Source: JAUYQR01 sp043727195
GTDB lineage: Bacteria > Pseudomonadota > Alphaproteobacteria > Rhodobacterales > Rhodobacteraceae
Reading direction: 5' to 3'
Assembly: GCA_043727195.1 (NCBI GenBank)
Contig: JAYSYZ010000040.1
Span: 1-14,727 of the forward strand
DNA: 14,727 nt
How positions within the stretch are numbered: position 1 is the first letter of the stretch; each line of letters opens with the position of its first letter. The position numbers and the translations under genes are program-made. The notes under the pieces were generated by a model. The model was not told the origin of the DNA, searched no databases, and saw only the letters and a program-made list of their open reading frames with translations. Positions 1 to 8,600 of this stretch are shown one piece after another.

Positions 1-651
1 CAGCACGATCACCCCGTCCTTCTTCAGGGCCGAGATCTGGCGGCTGACCGTCTCCAGCGTCAGGCCCAGATAATCCGCCATCTCCTCGCGCGTCAGCGGC
101 AGGTCCACCGCCAGCTGGGCATGGTGCTGCCCCGGTTGCAAAACCGCCTCCCGCCGGGCGATGATCGCGATCAGCGATGCGATCTTCTCCCGCGCCGTCT
201 TGCGCCCCAAAAGCAGCATCCACTCGCGTGCCGCATCCAGTTCGTCCAGCGTCATCTGCAGCAACCGCTGGGCGATATGCGGGGTCGCCGCCAACATCTC
301 TTCGAACGGCTTCTTGCGAAAACAGCACATCACCACATCGGTCGTGGCCGTCACGTCGAATGCCGCCGTCGCCCGCCCCGGCCTGCCGACAAAATCCGAC
401 GGCAGCAACAATCCCACCATCTGCCGCCGCCCATCCTGCATCGTCTGGGTCAGCGTCGCGATCCCGGTCACGACCGAGCCTACGAATTCCATCCGGTCGC
501 CAGACCAGATGATCATCTGCCCGGCCTGATAGCTGCGGTAATACTTGATCTGCTCCAGCCGGGCCAGTTCATCCGCCTCGCACTGCGCACAGACGGCGCG
601 GTGGCGGATCGGGCAGTCACCGCAGCGGAGGTGGGCCGAAAGGTCCTGCAT
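1..651 (-). CDS. fnrL: FnrL-type oxygen-sensing Crp/Fnr transcription regulator (3' end beyond window)
   Basis: Cytoplasmic regulator that senses oxygen through an Fe-S cluster and controls anaerobic, microaerobic and, in photosynthetic relatives, pigment genes. The window holds 217 codons from an ATG at 651 and the frame is still open at the left edge; family members are near 250 residues, so only the extreme C-terminus is missing. Visible: N-terminal cysteines C10, C13, C21 and C24 in the FnrL pattern CGDCPIRHRAVC, a further CC pair at 109-110 where the central cluster ligand is expected, a cyclic-nucleotide-like beta barrel, a long dimer helix around 135-165, and a helix-turn-helix with recognition segment ETVSR (200-204). 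That segment keeps the E..SR contacts of FNR, predicting TTGAT-N4-ATCAA targets. Start chosen because AAAGG lies 6 nt upstream and the length before C10 fits; an in-frame ATG at 717 has no good ribosome site. It follows the glycosyltransferase gene by 97 bp on the same strand. Confidence 0.93.
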   Translation of the reverse strand, partial: MQDLSAHLRCGDCPIRHRAVCAQCEADELARLEQIKYYRSYQAGQMIIWSGDRMEFVGSVVTGIATLTQTMQDGRRQMVGLLLPSDFVGRPGRATAAFDVTATTDVVMCCFRKKPFEEMLAATPHIAQRLLQMTLDELDAAREWMLLLGRKTAREKIASLIAIIARREAVLQPGQHHAQLAVDLPLTREEMADYLGLTLETVSRQISALKKDGVIVL

Positions 652-704
652 CAAAAGCCTTTCATCGGGATCCGCATCGACGACCGCTGCCGCGATGCTG
701 GCCC

Positions 705-733
705 ATGTTACCGCCATGCCCCACGACCCGCAA
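705..733 (-). promoter_or_regulatory. possible fnrL promoter
   Basis: Reading the minus strand, TTGCGG (728-733) and TAACAT (705-710) are separated by 17 nt, about 54 nt before the chosen fnrL ATG. The -35 matches consensus at 3 of 6 positions and the -10 at 4 of 6, so it is weak evidence. It would let fnrL be transcribed independently of the upstream transporter and glycosyltransferase genes. No FNR box (TTGAT-N4-ATCAA) is visible in the gap, so there is no sign of autoregulation here. Confidence 0.25.
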
Positions 734-748
734 CTCAGGCCGCCCCGG

Positions 749-2002
749 TCACGGCGATGCGCCTCGGCCGCGATCCACCGCGCCGCGGTCCAGTGCCGAC
801 AGCAAGGCAATCTGCCGGGGCAGGCAGACCGACCGCAGGTCATACCGGGCCTGCACCATCTCCCGCGCGGCGCTGCGCATCGCCAGACACGCCTCTGGCC
901 GCGCCAGAACATCGGTCAGCACCGAAGACCACGCCGCAACATCGTGGAAATCGACCAGCCGCCCGGTGACGCCATCCTCGATCAGCTCTTCTACCGGGGC
1001 GGTGCGCGACCCCACGACCATTGCCCCCGCCGCCATCGCCTCGACCATCGACCAGCTCAGCACGAAGGGATAGGTCAGATAGGCATGTGCGCGGGCCACA
1101 TGCATCAGATCGACCAGCCGGTCATAGGGCACCCGGCCGATGAAATGCACCCGCGACAGGTCGAGCCTGTCGCGCACTTCGTCGAGGAACCGCGCTTTCC
1201 AGTTGGCACCGTCCTTGGGCGGTGCACCGTAGCTGACCTCATCGCCGCCGACGATCACCACCTGCGCCAGCGGCCGCGCGGCCAGCACGGCAGGCAGCGA
1301 CCGCATAAAGATGTGATAGCCGCGGTATGGCTCCAGATTGCGGTTGATGAAGGTCAGCACCTCGTCCCCCGGGGCCAGAACCCGGCCATCCGGCAGGGCA
1401 AACCGCGCCGCAGGATTGGGGGTCAGCCGGGCGCAATCGACGCCGTCAAAAACCACCTCGATCGCCTGGCGCAGCAGCGGCGGATGCGTATCGGCCTGCC
1501 ACCGCGTTGGCGAAATGGCCCGGTCGGCATGCAGGATCGCCTGCCCCAGATGCGCGGCCCTGCCTTGGGCGATCATCACCTTGTCGAAATCCGGGGGGCT
1601 GAACTCGGGGTCAAAGCCCACATCCGCACCCCGCCCGCGATAGTAGAACTCGGCATAGACCAGCAGCTTCGCCTCGGGCCAGACCTCTTTCAGAAACAGC
1701 GTCTCGCCCCAGCCGGAATGACCGAAGATCACGTCCGGCACATAGCCTTTGGCGCGCATCGCCCGTGCAGCCCGCGCCACCGCGACGCCCCTGTCGCTCA
1801 TCGTGGTGTAGTTGCGCCCCAGCCGCGTCGCAGCCGGATCGACCTTTTCCGGCGCAAAGCTGTAGCGGATCAGCGGCACGTCGCTGACCGCCTTGTTGTT
1901 CGGATCGGTCAGCACCCGGACATCATGGCCGCGCCGCTGCATTTCCGGCGCCAGATGCAGGAACTGGCCGGGAAAGTTCTGGTGCACGAACAGAAGCTTC
2001 AC
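749..2002 (-). CDS. GT4-type glycosyltransferase
   Basis: 417-residue cytoplasmic or membrane-associated glycosyltransferase of the GT-B fold, predicted to move a sugar from a nucleotide-sugar donor; acceptor unknown. The N-terminal Rossmann-like half opens with KLLFVHQNFPGQF, has a glycine-rich loop there, and carries GHSGWGE near 94-100. The C-terminal donor-binding half starts near 215 (TFINRNLEPYRGYHIF), has VVIVGGDE at 248-255, HFIGRVPY at 286-293 and LSWSMVEAMAAG at 315-326. In the usual E-x7-E motif the second Glu is E321, but the first position is Phe313. The start is GTG, one base after the yejF stop, with no clear ribosome site, so translation is probably coupled to yejF. The ORF ends 97 bp before fnrL. 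Membership of the transporter operon is inferred from this spacing; a role in glycan or polysaccharide synthesis is only a family-level guess. Confidence 0.88.
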   Translation of the reverse strand: MKLLFVHQNFPGQFLHLAPEMQRRGHDVRVLTDPNNKAVSDVPLIRYSFAPEKVDPAATRLGRNYTTMSDRGVAVARAARAMRAKGYVPDVIFGHSGWGETLFLKEVWPEAKLLVYAEFYYRGRGADVGFDPEFSPPDFDKVMIAQGRAAHLGQAILHADRAISPTRWQADTHPPLLRQAIEVVFDGVDCARLTPNPAARFALPDGRVLAPGDEVLTFINRNLEPYRGYHIFMRSLPAVLAARPLAQVVIVGGDEVSYGAPPKDGANWKARFLDEVRDRLDLSRVHFIGRVPYDRLVDLMHVARAHAYLTYPFVLSWSMVEAMAAGAMVVGSRTAPVEELIEDGVTGRLVDFHDVAAWSSVLTDVLARPEACLAMRSAAREMVQARYDLRSVCLPRQIALLSALDRGAVDRGRGASP

Positions 2003-2003
2003 A

Positions 2004-3587
<1,584 letters not shown>

Positions 3588-3597
3588 CCTGGCCGCC

Positions 3598-4710
3598 TCA
3601 TCGGAACGTCTTTCTGGGGTCAAAGGCATCGCGCACCCCTTCAAAGACAAAGACCAGAAGGCTCAGCATGATGGCAAAGGTGAAGAATGCGGTGAACCCC
3701 AGCCATGGCGCCTGCAGGTTCTGCTGCGCCTGCCGCGACAACTGGCCCAGCGATGGCGCGCTGGCGGGCAGGCCAAAGCCAAGGTAATCCAGCGTCGCCA
3801 GCGCCCCGATCGTGCCGGTGATGATGAATGGCAGAAAGGTCAGCGTCGCCACCATCGCATTCGGCAGCACATGGCGAAAGATGATCTGCCCGTCGGTAAC
3901 CCCCAAAGCGCGCGCCGCCCGCACATATTCGAAATTCCTGGCCCTCAGGAACTCGGCCCGAACCAGCCCGACCAGCCCCATCCAACCGAACAGAACCATC
4001 AGCGACATGGTCAGAAGCAGGCTTTTCGACCAGACCGCCGTCAGGATCATGATGACGTAAAGCGAGTTGATCGACGACCAGATCTCGATGAACCGCTGCA
4101 GCAAAAGGTCGGTCAGACCGCCGAAATAACCCTGCACCGCCCCCGCAGCGATCCCCATCACCGAGGTCAGCGCCGTCACGATCAGCGCAAATGTCACCGA
4201 CAGGCGGAACCCGTAGATCACCCGCGCCAGCACATCGCGCGACGTGTCGTCGGTGCCCAGCCAGTTCTGTTCCGACGGACGCCCCGGGGCCACCCCGCCG
4301 GTATCCACGATGGTGTTGTAGCTGTAGGGGATCGGCGGCCACAGGATCCAGCCCGCCTTGACCGGCTGCCCGGCAACCGTACCTTTTTGCTGTGCCTCGG
4401 CCAGTATCCCCTCGGGGTCGTCCCAGCACTCCAGCGCCCCGGCGGCATAGATCAGGCATTGCACCTCGACCGCGCTGTATTTTGTTTCGGTCCGCAGATC
4501 GCCGCCAAAGGCCGTCTCGGGATAAAACCGGAACACCGGCATGTAATAGCCGCCGTCGTATTTCACCAGCACCGGCCGGTCGTTCGCCAGCAACTCCGCA
4601 CACAGCGACAGCCCGTAAAGCACGGCAAAGATCCACAGCGACCAATAGGCCCGCCGGTTCGAGGTAAAGTTCTTCCAGCGCCGCTGGTTCAGCGGGGAAA
4701 GCGCCATCAT
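3598..4710 (-). CDS. yejE: Oligopeptide/microcin C ABC transporter permease YejE
   Basis: Inner-membrane permease of the peptide importer, partner of YejB. The 370-residue protein starts with the YejE hallmark LSPLNQRRWKNF and a first membrane helix at about 22-42, followed by a periplasmic domain (43 to about 165) and a binding-protein-dependent transport domain with about five helices. QNWLGTDDTSRDVLARVIYG (148-167) is the conserved opening of the permease domain, and the EAA coupling loop is near 264-285 (RAARALGVTDGQIIFRHVLPN). It is longer than the E. coli protein (about 341) because of extra residues around 76-115 in the periplasmic domain, which include Cys85 and Cys95. The start ATG overlaps the yejB stop as ATGA and has GAAAGG about 5 nt upstream. 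The tandem second ATG (4707) is an equally possible start. Confidence 0.95.
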   Translation of the reverse strand: MMALSPLNQRRWKNFTSNRRAYWSLWIFAVLYGLSLCAELLANDRPVLVKYDGGYYMPVFRFYPETAFGGDLRTETKYSAVEVQCLIYAAGALECWDDPEGILAEAQQKGTVAGQPVKAGWILWPPIPYSYNTIVDTGGVAPGRPSEQNWLGTDDTSRDVLARVIYGFRLSVTFALIVTALTSVMGIAAGAVQGYFGGLTDLLLQRFIEIWSSINSLYVIMILTAVWSKSLLLTMSLMVLFGWMGLVGLVRAEFLRARNFEYVRAARALGVTDGQIIFRHVLPNAMVATLTFLPFIITGTIGALATLDYLGFGLPASAPSLGQLSRQAQQNLQAPWLGFTAFFTFAIMLSLLVFVFEGVRDAFDPRKTFR

Positions 4711-5864
4711 CCGCGCCTTTCAAAATCGATGCGCGGGTCGACCAGCACATACATCAGGTCGGAGATGATCCCGACCACCAACCCGATCAGGCCAAAGGCG
4801 AACATGGTGCCGAACACCACCGGATAGTCCCGCTCCACCACCGCGCGGTAGCCAAGCTGGCCCAGGCCATCCAGTGAAAAGATCATTTCGATGATCAGGC
4901 TCGATCCGAACAAAAGCCCCAGAAACAGCCCCGGAAACCCCGCGATCACGATCAGCATGGCATTGCGAAAGACGTGGCCATACAGCACCCGTGCCTCGGT
5001 CAGCCCCTTGGCCCGCGCGGTCATCACGTATTGCTTCTTGATCTCGTCCAGAAAACTGTTCTTGGTCAACAGCGTCATCGTGGCAAAGGCCGAGATAAGC
5101 TGCGCCGTGACCGGCAGGATGATGTGCCACAGATAGTCGGTTACCTTGTGGAACAGGGTGAAGTTTTCCCACCCCTCGCTGGTCAGGCCGCGCAGCGGGA
5201 ACCACTGGAAATACGACCCGCCGGCAAAGACCACCATCAGCAGGATCGCGAACTGAAAGCCGGGGATGGCATAGGCGGCGATGATGATGCCGCTGGTCCA
5301 GGTGTCGAACTTCGATCCGTCGCGCACCGCCTTGCGGATGCCCAGCGGGATCGACACAAGGTAGGCGATCAGCGTCGACCAGAGGCCCAGCGTGATCGAC
5401 ACCGGCATCTTTTCGATGATCAGATCGACCACCGGGGTCGAGCGGAAATAGCTTTCGCCGAAATCGAAGGTGACGTATTTCCCCATCATGATGAAGAACC
5501 GCTCCACTGCGGGGATCGGCTCTTTCCGGCAGTCGGGTGACTTGATCGTCGGCTCGCCTTCGTAACCTTCGGCACAGATGATGCGGGCAAAGCCGAACTG
5601 CACCTCCAGCTTGGCCAGAAATTCCGGCGGCAGGCCGCGCGCGCCGACATAGCCCCCCTCGCCGTCGCCGCCGGCATCATCCTTCACCCCGGCGTCAGAG
5701 GTGCCGCCCAGCGCCTCGATGGCATCGCCTTCGCCTTCCAGCCGGGCCTGGATCTGTTCGATCGGCCCGCCCGGCACGAACTGGGTCAGCGCAAAGTTGA
5801 TCACCATCACGCCAAACAGCGTCGGGATCACCAACAGCAACCGTCTGAGGATATAGGCGCCCAA
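4707..5864 (-). CDS. yejB: Oligopeptide/microcin C ABC transporter permease YejB (TTG start)
   Basis: Inner-membrane permease that forms the peptide channel with YejE. The 385-residue product begins GAYILRRLLLVIPTLFGV, matching the conserved YejB N-terminus, with a first membrane helix at 9-29. A long periplasmic loop (30 to about 150) follows, then five more helices. FDFGESYF (133-140), MPVSITLGLWSTL (153-165) and SIPLGIRKAV (171-180) are family landmarks, and the EAA loop is near 283-304 (ARAKGLTEARVLYGHVFRN). The initiator is TTG at 5864: it restores the canonical N-terminus, has AGGA just upstream, and no upstream in-frame start is available before the yejA stop 18 nt away. The periplasmic loop is longer than in E. 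coli and has a low-complexity Gly/Asp/Glu stretch (near 58-72) and a segment with Cys97 and Cys112. It overlaps yejE by 4 nt. Confidence 0.94.
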   Translation of the reverse strand: MGAYILRRLLLVIPTLFGVMVINFALTQFVPGGPIEQIQARLEGEGDAIEALGGTSDAGVKDDAGGDGEGGYVGARGLPPEFLAKLEVQFGFARIICAEGYEGEPTIKSPDCRKEPIPAVERFFIMMGKYVTFDFGESYFRSTPVVDLIIEKMPVSITLGLWSTLIAYLVSIPLGIRKAVRDGSKFDTWTSGIIIAAYAIPGFQFAILLMVVFAGGSYFQWFPLRGLTSEGWENFTLFHKVTDYLWHIILPVTAQLISAFATMTLLTKNSFLDEIKKQYVMTARAKGLTEARVLYGHVFRNAMLIVIAGFPGLFLGLLFGSSLIIEMIFSLDGLGQLGYRAVVERDYPVVFGTMFAFGLIGLVVGIISDLMYVLVDPRIDFERRG

Positions 5865-5882
5865 GGTTCCTGCCCGATATTG

Positions 5883-7787
5883 TTATTGCAAGACGCCTGC
5901 TGCCTTCAGCGCCTCGGCCTTTTCGGCGTTGTACCACCAGAAAGAGGTCTGGCCAAGCGCGTAGGGCGGCAGCGTTTCGGGGTGTTCGAACATGTCGTAA
6001 TAGGCCACCCAGTTTTCCGCCTTGTACCATTGCGGGATCCAGAACCCCTCGGCCCGCAGCACCCGGTCCAGCGCCTTGGTGGCGACGGTCAGCTCGTCCT
6101 TGGTCTTGGCCGCCATCACCACGGCGATCAGCTTGTCCACCGCCGGGCTTTTCAGCCCTGCCACGTTGAACACCGACACATCCGCCGTCGCCGACCCGTA
6201 ATACTGCAACAGCTCCGACCCCGAGAAATAAGTGCTGCTCGCCGCATCGGTGATGATGTCGAAATCATATTGCGGGTTGCGGGTGCGCCCTTCGTACTGC
6301 GCGGGGTCGATGTTTTCCAGTTTGGCATCCACCCCCAGCGCGATCAGGTTTTCCACGAACGGCGTGATCACCCGGTCGAACTGCGGATTGGCGTTCAGAA
6401 ACTCCAGCGTCAGCACCTGGCCCTTGTCGTTGCGCCGCTTGCCGTCGTCACCCACCGTCCAGCCCGCCTCGTCCAGCAGCGCACTCGCCGCGCGCAGGTT
6501 CTTGCGGTCCAACTGCCGCTCGCCGCTGGTGGGGGCCATCACCGGCGGGTCGGTCAGCATGGCGGCCGGGATCAGCCCGGCATCAACCAAGGGCTGCAGG
6601 ATCGCCACCTCTTCGGGCGACGGGGCACCCTCCGCCGCCATCCAGGTGTTTTCCCAGACCGAATTGATGCGCTTGTACAGCCCGTAGAACAGCGTCTGGT
6701 TCGACCATTCAAAGTTGAACATCAGGCTTATCGCCTGCCGCACCTTCGGGTCCTGCCAGTTCGCCCGGCGCAGGTTGAACACGAAGCCCTGCCCGCTGGC
6801 CTTGGCGCCGCTGGGCAGCACCGCCTTCTTGACCTGCCCCGCCAGCACGGTCGGAAATGTATACTGCTCCGCCCAGCTTTTCGACGAGGTCTCGATGCGA
6901 AAATTGTAGACGCCCGCCTTGAACCCCTCGAACGCGGCGTTGCCGTCCGAGAAATATTCGTAGCGCAGACTGTCGAAGTTGTTCTGCCCGATGTTCATCG
7001 GCAGGCCCTCGCCCCAATAGTCGGGGTTGCGCTTGTAGACGACCGTGCGCCCCACATCCATCCGGTCCAGCAGATACGGCCCCGACCCCAGATAGGGGAT
7101 CAGCGTCGTCTCCTCCATATCCAGTTTGTTGGCGATGTAATGCGCTTTCGAAAAGATCGGCAGGCCGCCGACATCGGCCGGCAGATCGCGCTTGGGAAAA
7201 TCGGCCTTGAAAGTGAATTTGATGCGCTGCGGATCAAGCACCTCGACCTTTTCGACCTGTTCGGCAAGGACAGTCCGGTAATCGGTCAGCCCCTTGGTGA
7301 CGAAGGTTTCATAGGAATACAGCACATCTTCTGCCGTAAGCGGTGTCCCGTCCGAAAACCTGACCTCCGGCCGCAGGTTGAAGATGACCGACGACCGGTC
7401 TTCGGGATATTCCATCGTGCTGCACAGCAGGCAATAGCTCGCGCCGATCTCGTCCGCGGTGCCGGTCAGGATCGATTCCAGCATGATGTTCGATCCGGTC
7501 GCCGCCAGCCCCTTGGCCGAATAGGGGTTCATCGTATCGAAGGTGCCGCCGGCCCACTGGCTCAACTCGCCCCCTTTGGGTGCCGCCGGATTGACATAGG
7601 GCAGATGCGCGAAATCCGCGGGCAGTTGCAGATCGCCGAAAGTGGATATCCCGTGCGAGGTGATCACCGTCTCGGCCCGCGCCGCCATCGCAAATCCGGC
7701 CAGCATCAGCACCACAAATCCCGCACCGACGCCCCGCAGCATTCCGGCCTGCCGATCCACCGCCATCGCCCGCACCCCTGACCGCAT
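5883..7787 (-). CDS. yejA: Periplasmic oligopeptide-binding protein YejA (family 5 solute-binding protein)
   Basis: Periplasmic receptor that captures peptides and delivers them to YejBEF. 634 residues (E. coli YejA about 604). A Sec signal peptide is visible: basic start, hydrophobic core at about 19-35, and a likely cut after ARA38 before ETVITSHGIS. The mature part shows the family-5 pattern: HLPYVNPAAPKGG (61-73), FDTMNPYS (83-90), the signature FSDGTPLTAEDVLYSYE, and C-terminal FWIPQWYK and WWYN segments. A CLLC pair (Cys119, Cys122) lies in the mature protein. Start chosen at the ATG at 7787 because GGGAGGG sits about 6 nt upstream; in-frame ATGs at 7766 and 7742 are possible. It is the first gene of the operon, with a promoter-sized 115-nt stretch between it and the terminator of the upstream cytochrome gene. 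Peptide specificity cannot be read from the sequence. Confidence 0.94.
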   Translation of the reverse strand: MRSGVRAMAVDRQAGMLRGVGAGFVVLMLAGFAMAARAETVITSHGISTFGDLQLPADFAHLPYVNPAAPKGGELSQWAGGTFDTMNPYSAKGLAATGSNIMLESILTGTADEIGASYCLLCSTMEYPEDRSSVIFNLRPEVRFSDGTPLTAEDVLYSYETFVTKGLTDYRTVLAEQVEKVEVLDPQRIKFTFKADFPKRDLPADVGGLPIFSKAHYIANKLDMEETTLIPYLGSGPYLLDRMDVGRTVVYKRNPDYWGEGLPMNIGQNNFDSLRYEYFSDGNAAFEGFKAGVYNFRIETSSKSWAEQYTFPTVLAGQVKKAVLPSGAKASGQGFVFNLRRANWQDPKVRQAISLMFNFEWSNQTLFYGLYKRINSVWENTWMAAEGAPSPEEVAILQPLVDAGLIPAAMLTDPPVMAPTSGERQLDRKNLRAASALLDEAGWTVGDDGKRRNDKGQVLTLEFLNANPQFDRVITPFVENLIALGVDAKLENIDPAQYEGRTRNPQYDFDIITDAASSTYFSGSELLQYYGSATADVSVFNVAGLKSPAVDKLIAVVMAAKTKDELTVATKALDRVLRAEGFWIPQWYKAENWVAYYDMFEHPETLPPYALGQTSFWWYNAEKAEALKAAGVLQ

Positions 7788-7822
7788 CCGTCACCCTCCC
7801 CGCACCAGCCGTCGCCTATTCA

Positions 7823-7851
7823 TTTATGCTAAATCACCCATTGTCGAGCAA
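7823..7851 (-). promoter_or_regulatory. possible yejABEF promoter
   Basis: On the minus strand TTGCTC (7846-7851) and CATAAA (7823-7828) are 17 nt apart, which would place the transcript start roughly 28 nt before the yejA ATG and leave room for its strong ribosome site. The match to consensus is partial (3/6 and 4/6). The element lies in the only AT-rich patch of this gap, and a short inverted repeat overlaps its upstream half. Confidence 0.3.
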
Positions 7852-7853
7852 TG
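7839..7853. repeat. inverted repeat CATTG-N5-CAATG, possible operator of yejA
   Basis: Five-base arms around a 5-nt spacer (TCGAG), overlapping the proposed -35 element of the yejA promoter. Its position fits a repressor or activator site, but arms this short can arise by chance. Confidence 0.2.
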
Positions 7854-7901
7854 AAGCCGTGATTGGCCGTGCGCAATTCTGTGATCCGGACCGCGGGCAT
7901 G

Positions 7902-7924
7902 AAAAAACCGCCCCGAAGGGCGGT
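7902..7924 (-). terminator. intrinsic terminator of the cytochrome c gene
   Basis: On the minus strand a perfect 7-bp stem (ACCGCCC / GGGCGGT) closes a TTCG loop, giving the very stable c(UUCG)g tetraloop in RNA, and is followed directly by six T residues. It starts 22 nt after the cytochrome stop codon and ends before the yejA promoter region, so it should insulate the transporter operon from the upstream gene. Confidence 0.88.
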
Positions 7925-7946
7925 CAGCGTGACCCTCGCCCCGATC

Positions 7947-8477
7947 TTACGGCAGTGTCGTCAGATAGGCGATCACGTTTGCCCGGTCTTCCGGCTTGGG
8001 CAGGCCCGAATAGGCCATCTTGGTGCCCGGCATGTATTTCTTCGGGTTCTCGATGAACGCGTTGATCGCCTCGGGCGTCCAGACCTCGTCGGCCAGCGCC
8101 AGGTTGGCTTCGGAATAGGCATAGCCCTCAACCGCTGCGTGATTGCGCCCGACCACGCCGTTCAGGTGCGGACCGACGCCGTTCGATCCATCGACCTTGT
8201 GGCACGATCCGCATTTCTTGAACACCGCTTCGCCCGCCCCGGCATCTGCCGATGCCAGCAGCGTCAAGAAATCCGGGCCTTCCGCGGCCCCCTCGGCCGG
8301 TGCTTCTTCGGCTCCGGTCTCGATCACATAGGCCTGTGCGATTTCTTCGCCTTCGCCGCCTTCACTGTGCCCGCCGACCGTGTAGAGCGATTCCGCCGCC
8401 CAACCCGCCAGCAGAAACACCAGGAATGATCCGCAGACCGCGCCCACCGCTTTGGTCATCGTCATCGTGTCGAACAT
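7947..8477 (-). CDS. cycM: Membrane-anchored mono-heme cytochrome c (cytochrome c-y / c-552 type)
   Basis: Electron carrier tethered to the periplasmic face of the inner membrane; in Rhodobacter and Paracoccus this type passes electrons from the bc1 complex to terminal oxidases (and, in phototrophs, to the reaction centre). 176 residues: the N-terminus MFDTMTMTKAVGA and hydrophobic helix at about 9-28 look like an uncleaved signal anchor, followed by an acidic Ala/Glu/Gly-rich linker (35-68) and a class I cytochrome c domain. Heme attachment is C89-GS-C92-H93; the predicted second axial ligand is M154 in GTKMAYSG. GPHLNGVVGR (102-111) is the conserved loop after the heme site. The start ATG has AGGTG a few nt upstream. 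Called cycY in R. capsulatus, cycM in Paracoccus. It stands alone, with its own terminator, and is divergent from pheA. Confidence 0.92.
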   Translation of the reverse strand: MFDTMTMTKAVGAVCGSFLVFLLAGWAAESLYTVGGHSEGGEGEEIAQAYVIETGAEEAPAEGAAEGPDFLTLLASADAGAGEAVFKKCGSCHKVDGSNGVGPHLNGVVGRNHAAVEGYAYSEANLALADEVWTPEAINAFIENPKKYMPGTKMAYSGLPKPEDRANVIAYLTTLP

Positions 8478-8507
8478 GGTGCACCTATCCCGAGGTCTCG
8501 TCCCGCG

Positions 8508-8540
8508 CGGTATCTACCCGCTTCCCCCGGGTAGTTTCAA
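8508..8540 (-). promoter_or_regulatory. possible cytochrome c promoter with embedded palindrome
   Basis: Reading the minus strand, TTGAAA (5 of 6 to the -35 consensus, 8535-8540) is followed after 18 nt by TAGATA (3 of 6 to -10, 8511-8516), about 33 nt before the cytochrome ATG. The spacer is filled by a perfect inverted repeat, CTACCCG-N7-CGGGTAG (8514-8534), which also runs into the -10. This resembles the arrangement of an operator inside a promoter spacer. The elements are read by eye. Confidence 0.35.
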
Positions 8541-8600
8541 GGTGTAGACGCGCGACCAAACGCCCCTATTCACGGGTTTCGGGATACAGGAGGTGCCAGA

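Noticed and set aside
5797..5810. Near-perfect FNR box (TTGAT-N4-ATCAC)
   Set aside because: It lies inside yejB and encodes conserved residues of the first membrane helix (VMVINF), far from any start; coding constraint explains it.
8514..8534. Inverted repeat considered as a terminator
   Set aside because: No T-run follows on either strand and the gap is between divergent starts, so there is no upstream gene to terminate.
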